DNA of 19,795 bases from JBFLVQ01 sp040758525 (lineage in GTDB: Bacteria > Acidobacteriota > Blastocatellia > Chloracidobacteriales > JADJPF01): the NCBI GenBank assembly GCA_040758525.1, contig JBFLVQ010000091.1, forward strand, positions 1 to 19,795, read 5' to 3'. Made by a program: the position numbers and the translations under genes. A model generated the notes under the pieces. It searched no databases and had not been told where the DNA came from. It saw nothing but the letters and a program-made list of their open reading frames with translations. Within the stretch, counting starts at the first letter, position 1, and the number at the start of each line of letters is the position of its first letter. Shown piece by piece: positions 14,901 to 19,795 of the stretch.

Positions 14901-16368
14901 ACACACAGGTGATCTAGGACGTGTTGATAAGGATGGCAATCTCTATCTAGTAGGCCGCTTAAAAGATGTGATCGTTGATAATAATGGTAAGAATATTTAT
15001 CCAGATGAGATCGAAGAACTCTATGGTCAATGTGAGTTTATCAAGGAGTTGAGTGTTGTAGGATTGCCAGACGGAGTGGCAGAGCGGGTCTCCTGCTTGG
15101 TAGTGCCAGACTATGAGCGTGACACTGCACTGGCACGTGAAGAGGTACGATTGCGTATTGAAGAGCATTTTCGCAATATCTCGATCACATTACCATTCCA
15201 TAAACGTGTAAAGGTACTACAGTTCACCGATATAGAACTACCACGCACAGCCACTCGCAAAGTAAAGCGACGTGAAGTCATCGATACACTACAACGATTA
15301 CAACGCTTGGTACGTACAGCAACATCAGCGCGTGAAACAGGAATGGATAGCGACTTAGGATGGCTATTAGATGTTGTTGCTTCTGTATCAGGAAAACCAC
15401 GAGCATCAATTACACTTACTACTAGACTTGATGAGTTGGGATTCGACAGTCTGATGTATACAGAGTTGGGGGTTTCACTGGAAGCGGCAGGTGCCACATT
15501 CCCATCTGCAGATGTGCTTAGTGGTGTTACTGATGTACGCGAACTTGCCAGAATGGTACGACGCCATCAGCTTACCCGTCGTGAGCAGCCTGAACCAAAG
15601 GTTGAAACAGAGGCTAAGACTGATGAGATTCATATTCCTCCTGCTGTTGCTGAGGTAGGTCGCCAAGCCCTCGATTTAGGACAACGACTGCTTTATGAGA
15701 AGATCTTAAAATCTAACTTCCGTGGTCGTACCAACATTCCTCCGCATACCAATTTCATTGTTGCAGCAAATCACTCTTCGCACCTTGATATGGGACTTGC
15801 TAAAACTGCGCTAGGCGATGCTGGTAAGGAATTGGTGGCACTTGCTGCGGCTGACTATTTCTTTGATAACAAATACAAGCGTGCCTATTTCGAGAATTTC
15901 ACTAATCTAGTGCCAATGGATCGTAGTGGCTCATTACGCAAGTCACTGCGCTGGGCCGGACATTATTTAGAGCAGGGTTTCAATGTATTGATCTTCCCAG
16001 AGGGGACACGCTCGATCTCTGGTGAGATTCAAGAGTTCAAAGCTACTCTAGGATATCTGGCGCTTCATTACCATATAGGCATTCTACCAATCTATCTGTT
16101 TGGCACTTTTGAAGCCTTTCCCAAAGGAAGCCTACTGTTAAAAGGACGTGAAGTAGGCGCAACAATTGGACCATTCCTCTCGCCTGAAGATATAGAACGT
16201 ATGGCAGTAGGACTACCCAAGTCCGAGGCCTATCGATTTATTGCTGCAACTGTTAGGTATATGGTTCTGCGTATGCGGGATGGTCTAGATTGCCGTATAG
16301 ATATTGAGCAGATGCGTCAGCGTTGGAGATTAGAATCAATGAATGCAGAGATGGTCGAATCAACCTAA
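11980..16368 (+). CDS. elbD: multifunctional ether-lipid enzyme: acyl reductase, acyl-AMP ligase, ACP, PlsC
   Basis: A 1462-residue four-domain enzyme. Residues about 10-400 are a fatty acyl-CoA reductase of the SDR type: GSTGFLG (18-24), VSTCF (157-161), PNIYTYTKSL with Tyr274 and Lys278. A linker (about 400-545) follows. Residues about 550-1105 form an acyl-AMP ligase: TSGTTGIPKG (725-734), GYGLTEAAP (901-909), HTGDLG (975-980), and Lys1094 in the final TATRK loop. Residues about 1120-1195 are an acyl carrier domain with Ser1157 in GFDSL. Residues about 1235-1430 are a PlsC acyltransferase: NHSSHLD (His1265, Asp1270) and FPEGTRS (1339-1345). All key residues are present. The order is that of ElbD, which makes ether lipids in Myxococcus. 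GAGGAG, overlapping the previous stop, is the ribosome binding site. It probably acts on the inner face of the membrane and needs a phosphopantetheinyl transferase. Confidence is high for the domains, moderate for the exact product. Confidence 0.9.
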   Translation: MELSPTEIFNGRKIFLLGSTGFLGKVCLSMLLYRFPNVGRIYVMVRAGSEADSAIRFWDIFHSSPVFNPLRARYGSALEGFVRDKVVVVGGDIGEPNLGYTPEFAEQLAQDIDIVINSSGNVTFNPKLDAALRTNVIGTQNVIAFAKRMKRPALIHVSTCFVAGNRSGAVWENDPVVGYFPRQQELEDTSFSVARELRDCEGLARRVREEADDVVITARFRADARQRLIEEGRDPDDERTLQTAIARERKVWIRQRLTDLGIERAQWWGWPNIYTYTKSLGEQLVAAEQGIARAIVRPSIVESAVAFPFPGWNEGFTTTAPLIFLALKGQTKFPVEDKLILDIIPVDYIAASILAIAAQTFVEQPQLVYQLSTGDVNPNRMQRIVTLLGLYKRKHFQEKDSGNKWLNEFMARMEARTVTYEHFDKTSLPMFNKAAQKVSSLLDRVRPRWGGGKVTELIDQVKESVERVEKFTKETSESFELFRPFMSDNQYVFRADHIRNLIARFPEAERTLLPWQPAALDWYNYWLEVHIPGLEKWVFPTFEEDLEEKPKRVYTYRDLIELFETTTKRHAPRIAMCIEKDGVEERYTYADLRELAMRVAAFLVSQGIAPGDRVLLLSDNCPEWGMCYFGVIRAGAICIPIDAKSSIDEVVNLTRSGGARGIIISDELSRKLDGLAERLWGNGLSTSIWPYREVFTLEDEEVEQQRIAKLPTRISTNALASLIFTSGTTGIPKGVMLSHRNFTSLVAKLSAVFDLNERDGMLSVLPMHHTFEFSAGFLMPLSVGAQITYLPELTGDALSQALKHNHVTAIVGVPALWELLHRRIMNRFAEKSEWLERTMKALMRINSRVREKTPLNLGPLIFYPVHERLGGRIRYLISGGSALSENVLKGFHGLGFTLLEGYGLTEAAPVLTVNRPSNRMLAGSVGKPLPGIDVMIMNADERGVGEVVARGPNVMLGYYENEDATQNVLVDKWLHTGDLGRVDKDGNLYLVGRLKDVIVDNNGKNIYPDEIEELYGQCEFIKELSVVGLPDGVAERVSCLVVPDYERDTALAREEVRLRIEEHFRNISITLPFHKRVKVLQFTDIELPRTATRKVKRREVIDTLQRLQRLVRTATSARETGMDSDLGWLLDVVASVSGKPRASITLTTRLDELGFDSLMYTELGVSLEAAGATFPSADVLSGVTDVRELARMVRRHQLTRREQPEPKVETEAKTDEIHIPPAVAEVGRQALDLGQRLLYEKILKSNFRGRTNIPPHTNFIVAANHSSHLDMGLAKTALGDAGKELVALAAADYFFDNKYKRAYFENFTNLVPMDRSGSLRKSLRWAGHYLEQGFNVLIFPEGTRSISGEIQEFKATLGYLALHYHIGILPIYLFGTFEAFPKGSLLLKGREVGATIGPFLSPEDIERMAVGLPKSEAYRFIAATVRYMVLRMRDGLDCRIDIEQMRQRWRLESMNAEMVEST

Positions 16369-16399
16369 GCACAATAAGATTATGGAGGTATAACTGGCG

Positions 16400-17404
16400 G
16401 TGGCAAAGACGCTCATTACCGGAGCCACAGGATTTCTAGGCACACATCTAATGCACCATCTCATTGCAGAGGAAGATGCGCAGTTACGTGTGCTTACGAC
16501 AGGTTCATTGCCAGTCTGTTTAGGAGCTGCTATAGAGGTTATCGAAGGTTCGATCACTGCCCGCGAGACAGTAGAACGTGCAGTTGAAGGTGTCGAATCT
16601 ATCTATCATTTAGCTGGTAAGGTTTCGCGCCAGCCAGATGATCGACATGAAATGTATGCGATACATGTAGAAGGCACACGATTACTGTGTGAAGCAGCTA
16701 GACGCGCTGGTGTGCGCCGTATTGTGCTTGCCTCGACAAGTGGCACAATCGCAATAACCAAAACTGGTCAAGAGATCCCTGATGAGACTTGGCCGCCACC
16801 ATTGGAGATCTGTTCACGCTGGCCTTACTATACCAGCAAAATCTATCAGGAAGAGACTGCACGCCGTGCCTGTGGCAATGATGTTGAACTAGTGATACTA
16901 AATCCTAGCCTGCTATTAGGCCCTGGAGATGCGCGTCTTAGCTCTACACAAGATATATTGAAGTTTATCGGTCGGGATATTCCTATTATTCCGCCTGGAG
17001 GGATTAATTTTGTTGATGTACGCGATGTTGCAACTGCTTTTGTGATGGCAATGCAGCATGGGCGTAGTGGTGAGCGTTATCTATTAGGCGGACCCAATTG
17101 GACCTTTGAAAAGTTCTTTGGACGGTTGGAGCGACTGACTAAAGTAGCTGCGCCAAAATTGCGTGTACCTAATAAGATCTCTCGTTGGGGTGCTCAACTT
17201 GCTGATGCAATGTACCGCCATTGGGGAAAGGTACCGCCGGTTGATCTTATCTCTGTAGAGATGGCAGAATATTTTTGGTATGTCGATTCTACTAAAGCAA
17301 AAGAGGAACTCAATTTTGTCTCTCGTGATCCAGGTGAGACGCTCTATGATACGGTAACCTACTTGAAAGCCAATTTTCTTACCGAAGGCGCATTTTCCCG
17401 CTAA
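16400..17404 (+). CDS. extended SDR, NAD(P)-dependent epimerase/dehydrogenase (ElbE-like position)
   Basis: A 334-residue extended short-chain dehydrogenase of the NAD-dependent epimerase/dehydratase type. The dinucleotide loop is GATGFLG (8-14), the LAGKVS segment follows the fourth strand (71-76), the serine-bearing strand is LASTSG (110-115), and the catalytic pair is Tyr143 and Lys147 in YYTSK. NPSLLLGPGD (about 169-178) is the usual substrate-pocket strand, similar to 3-beta-hydroxysteroid dehydrogenase and dihydroflavonol reductase relatives. It probably reduces or oxidises a ketone/hydroxyl of a lipid intermediate, by inference from the operon. The start is GTG 16400; GGAGG lies 11 bases upstream, which is a little far. 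It follows elbD by 31 bases and is the last gene of the cluster, the place of elbE in the myxobacterial operon. Confidence 0.87.
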   Translation: MAKTLITGATGFLGTHLMHHLIAEEDAQLRVLTTGSLPVCLGAAIEVIEGSITARETVERAVEGVESIYHLAGKVSRQPDDRHEMYAIHVEGTRLLCEAARRAGVRRIVLASTSGTIAITKTGQEIPDETWPPPLEICSRWPYYTSKIYQEETARRACGNDVELVILNPSLLLGPGDARLSSTQDILKFIGRDIPIIPPGGINFVDVRDVATAFVMAMQHGRSGERYLLGGPNWTFEKFFGRLERLTKVAAPKLRVPNKISRWGAQLADAMYRHWGKVPPVDLISVEMAEYFWYVDSTKAKEELNFVSRDPGETLYDTVTYLKANFLTEGAFSR

Positions 17405-17461
17405 ATAACCATTACTGCTAAAAAAATAAGGCAACCTAAGTAGTGGTCTGACCATCCAAGC

Positions 17462-17486
17462 CACCCGGAAAATGGGGTGTTTTATT
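17462..17486 (+). terminator. weak candidate terminator after the lipid operon
   Basis: A 5-bp GC-rich stem (CACCC at 17462-17466, GGGTG at 17475-17479) with an 8-base loop is followed by TTTTATT. The short stem makes it a modest intrinsic terminator, but it is the only one between the SDR gene and the next gene. Confidence 0.4.
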
Positions 17487-17547
17487 ACTATGCGTCGAAC
17501 CATCGACCATATCTTTTCTTATGGCTAACCGAGGGGGAGAGCTTACA

Positions 17548-19695
17548 ATGGTAACCCGATCTTTAATCTCATACTGTTTGATACTATCTTTATCTATTAC
17601 TTGCTATGGACAACAAGGATCTGGTGAGGTAGCAAAACCGGCAGGTAATGTTGATGAACCAGTTGTGCGTATTAATACCAATCTGGTGCAGGTTGATGCT
17701 GTTGTTGTTGATGAGAAAGGGAACTATGTTAACGATCTACAAGCCGATGACTTTGAAATAATCGAGAATGAGCAACCACAGAAGATCACAAATTTCTCCT
17801 TTATTTCTGTTCGTCCTGCGGCAGTGCCTTCTCAAACGGTTGTAGCTGGCAATAACGTACTGTTGGGTACAGGTAGATTAAAACCCGAGAATATACGTCG
17901 TACTTTTGCTCTCATAGTCGATAATTTGGACATCTCTTATGAGAATGTTTATCGGCTTCAACAGGCACTGAAGAAATTTATTGATGAGCAGATGCAGCCT
18001 GGAGATCTAGTAGCAATCTTACGTACAGGTGGTGATGTTGGCAGTCTACAACAGTTCACTTCAGATAAGCGGCTACTCTATGCTGCGATTGAGCGTCTAC
18101 GCCCCTCTTTTTCTCCAATTACTTCCTTCCTTGCTACTGCATCAATAAGTCAGGATTATCGTCGTGCCATTCGTAAAAAGTCTTTTACCGTAGGCACACT
18201 GGGCACCCTTAGCACTATTGTAGAAGGATTGCGTGATCTACCAGGACGTAAATCGGCAGTGATCTTTTCTGATGGTCTTCCATCCTTCGAGAAGGCTGCC
18301 AATGAATTTACTGTTAAAGATGATATACCAAATCCCACGCTCAGTGATGATGTACAGAGTGCGATACGACTGCTTGTCGATAAGGCGAACCGAGCCTCAC
18401 TAGTAATCTATACAGTTGATGTGCGAGGACTGATGGACACCTCCGATATTCCTAGTAGAGAGGAGAGTCTATTTAATGATATTCCGGATAATCTTGTTCC
18501 AACTACTACTGCCGTTAACCTTAATTTGGCTAATGTCTCAAGATTTCTTACCCAACAGACAGGGGGTTTTTCTATCTTTAATTCCAATGATCTAAATCTT
18601 GCGCTAGGACGAGTAGTTAATGATCAAAAAGGTTATTATCTGCTAGGCTATTCGCCCGATGATGCAGTATTTCGGAAAACGCGTAAAGAGCAGCGCGGCT
18701 TCTTCAAAGTAACAGTAAGAGTAAAGCGTGCAGGGTTAAAGGTTCGTTCCCGTGAAAGTTTTTATGGAGTCACTAATGAAGAAGAGACACGGGTGTTGCC
18801 ACGTACACCAATAGAACAATTGTCAGCCGCGATAGTTTCACCCTTTTCCGGCGAGGGAATCCCTTTACATCTTGCCTCGCTCTTTGTTAGCGAATCGCCT
18901 AAAAATGCGGTGATTCGTTCTTTAATACATATAGATGTGAGTAATCTCACTTTTGTTAAAGAGAATGATGGATGGCATAAAGCGGTTTTCGATGTTTATG
19001 CAATAGCTTTTGGAGATAATGGAGTAGTTGTTGAGAAGTTGGGTAAGACTCAGACAATGCGTGTACGCGGTCAGACCTATCAGCGGATTTTGCAGGAAGG
19101 ACTTATTTCTACAATAGATTTTCCTATAAAGAAAGCTGGAGCATATCAGTTCCGTGTAGTGGTGCGTGATACTGTGACAGCGCGTACTGGTTCAGCCAAT
19201 CAATTTGTAGAAGTACCAGATGTTCGTAAAGAGAAGATCTCCCTCTCTAGTATTCTCTTGAGTAGCAATAATATCTTTACCAAGAGCAAGCAATCAGAAG
19301 CGATTAGAACTTCTATGGCGGTTCAGCATGATCAACAAAGCACCCTTAATGATACTGAAGTATATACAGAAACAGTAAAGAGGGATTTTAAGCGAGGTAG
19401 CGACCTCCCTTACAGCTATCAGATCTATCTTGATGAACCGAAGAAGCGTAGCAATAAGCAACTACAAATGGAGGTACAAATACGTATATTCCTAGATGGT
19501 CAAGAGGTCTATAGTGGTCCTATAGAGCCTTTAACACCTGTACAGATGAGTCAATCCAAGATTAACCTATCTGGAACAATTAAACTTGGCAGTGATTTTA
19601 AGCCTGGTAACTATGATCTACTAATCACTGTGACCGACAAATTTGATAAGGAGATTACTGTTGGTCAGTCGGTTGATTTTAGAGTTGTCGATTAA
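17548..19695 (+). CDS. secreted VWFA-related protein of the acidobacterial family
   Basis: A 715-residue exported protein. Residues 1-21 form a signal peptide, probably cleaved after CYG. VRINTNLVQVDAVVVDEKGNY (40-60) opens the acidobacterial VWFA-related region, followed by a von Willebrand A domain at about 118-300 with LIVDNLD as a degenerate metal site (Asp125) and KSAVIFSDGLP (235-245). A GYYLLGYSPD segment (362-371) and a beta-sandwich-like part with LIHIDV and AGAYQFRVVVRD follow; these are standard for this family, which is expanded in Acidobacteriota and whose role is unknown. ATG 17548 is chosen because GGAG lies eight bases upstream and the signal peptide then starts normally; ATG 17521 would add nine non-hydrophobic residues before it. 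The last 120 residues are a further beta-rich domain. No link to the lipid operon is evident beyond position. Confidence 0.9.
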   Translation: MVTRSLISYCLILSLSITCYGQQGSGEVAKPAGNVDEPVVRINTNLVQVDAVVVDEKGNYVNDLQADDFEIIENEQPQKITNFSFISVRPAAVPSQTVVAGNNVLLGTGRLKPENIRRTFALIVDNLDISYENVYRLQQALKKFIDEQMQPGDLVAILRTGGDVGSLQQFTSDKRLLYAAIERLRPSFSPITSFLATASISQDYRRAIRKKSFTVGTLGTLSTIVEGLRDLPGRKSAVIFSDGLPSFEKAANEFTVKDDIPNPTLSDDVQSAIRLLVDKANRASLVIYTVDVRGLMDTSDIPSREESLFNDIPDNLVPTTTAVNLNLANVSRFLTQQTGGFSIFNSNDLNLALGRVVNDQKGYYLLGYSPDDAVFRKTRKEQRGFFKVTVRVKRAGLKVRSRESFYGVTNEEETRVLPRTPIEQLSAAIVSPFSGEGIPLHLASLFVSESPKNAVIRSLIHIDVSNLTFVKENDGWHKAVFDVYAIAFGDNGVVVEKLGKTQTMRVRGQTYQRILQEGLISTIDFPIKKAGAYQFRVVVRDTVTARTGSANQFVEVPDVRKEKISLSSILLSSNNIFTKSKQSEAIRTSMAVQHDQQSTLNDTEVYTETVKRDFKRGSDLPYSYQIYLDEPKKRSNKQLQMEVQIRIFLDGQEVYSGPIEPLTPVQMSQSKINLSGTIKLGSDFKPGNYDLLITVTDKFDKEITVGQSVDFRVVD

Positions 19696-19726
19696 CTAAA
19701 CAGAACAATCTGATTTGGTGTGGGCG

Positions 19727-19755
19727 GTCGTATAGAAGCGTAATCTCTATACGAC
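19727..19755 (+). repeat. perfect 10-bp inverted repeat (hairpin) after the VWFA gene
   Basis: GTCGTATAGA at 19727-19736 and TCTATACGAC at 19746-19755 form a perfect 10-bp stem with a 9-base loop, beginning 32 bases after the VWFA stop. No T-tract follows. It could act as a 3'-end stabiliser, a factor-assisted terminator, or an operator for a gene beyond the window. Confidence 0.6.
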
Positions 19756-19795
19756 TGCGCTAAACTGTTTCCTACCATTAAGCGATAATACGCAA

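Noticed and set aside
15111..15497. Minus-strand open frame of 128 codons inside the multidomain gene
   Set aside because: It is rich in Ser and Arg as expected from antisense of a biased coding frame, and it lies opposite the ligase end and the conserved acyl carrier domain.
11980..16368. Reading the 1462-residue protein as a carboxylic acid reductase or a nonribosomal peptide synthetase
   Set aside because: Those have the reductase after the carrier and lack a C-terminal PlsC domain. Here the reductase is N-terminal and resembles fatty acyl-CoA reductases, and there is no condensation domain.
1..19795. Mobile element, defence island, CRISPR or RNA genes
   Set aside because: No transposase, integrase, restriction, toxin-antitoxin or phage-like proteins, no regularly spaced repeats and no tRNA-like cloverleaf were seen. 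Gene content is ordinary chromosomal plus the lipid operon.

Overview
The window looks like chromosomal DNA from an Acidobacteriota bacterium, probably near the Blastocatellia (subdivision 4). The strongest clue is the last gene, which has the layout of the acidobacterial VWFA-related secreted family. The multidomain ether-lipid-type gene cluster and a Ser/Thr kinase with an N-terminal zinc ribbon agree with this. Composition is AT-leaning, ribosome binding sites are often clear GGAG-type, and there are several good sigma70-like promoters. I see no tRNA, rRNA, insertion sequence, phage gene or CRISPR array.

Left part (1-7141): a terminator closes an upstream gene. A secreted subtilisin-like protease follows, then an ECF sigma factor and its membrane anti-sigma factor, whose ORFs overlap by 4 bases and which have a near-consensus promoter. 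A three-gene minus-strand operon (secreted protein, CoA-binding Rossmann protein, small membrane protein) converges on the anti-sigma gene and shares four bases with its stop. Divergent from that operon is an EamA/DMT exporter, followed by a protein made of Clp N-terminal repeats without any ATPase. A minus-strand lipoprotein lies next.

Middle part (7142-9604): a transmembrane Ser/Thr protein kinase with an N-terminal zinc ribbon and a proline/threonine-rich juxtamembrane region converges on a DinB-type three-histidine metalloprotein.

Right part (9605-17404): the core of the window is a four-gene operon. It encodes a HAD-IB phosphatase, a large LarA/DUF2088 homologue, a 1462-residue enzyme (fatty acyl reductase - acyl-AMP ligase - acyl carrier protein - PlsC acyltransferase) and an extended SDR dehydrogenase. 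Domain order and gene order match my memory of the myxobacterial elbB-elbE ether-lipid cluster, with ElbD as the multifunctional enzyme. A reasonable model is that a fatty acid is activated, loaded on the built-in carrier, reduced to an alcohol or acylated onto glycerol phosphate, and finished by the SDR, the phosphatase and the LarA-like protein. Acidobacteria of subdivision 4 are known for ether-bound iso-diabolic acid lipids, so this is a sensible home for the operon. The role of the LarA-like protein is the least understood and most interesting point.

The window ends with the secreted VWFA-related protein (17548-19695), followed by a perfect 10-bp hairpin.
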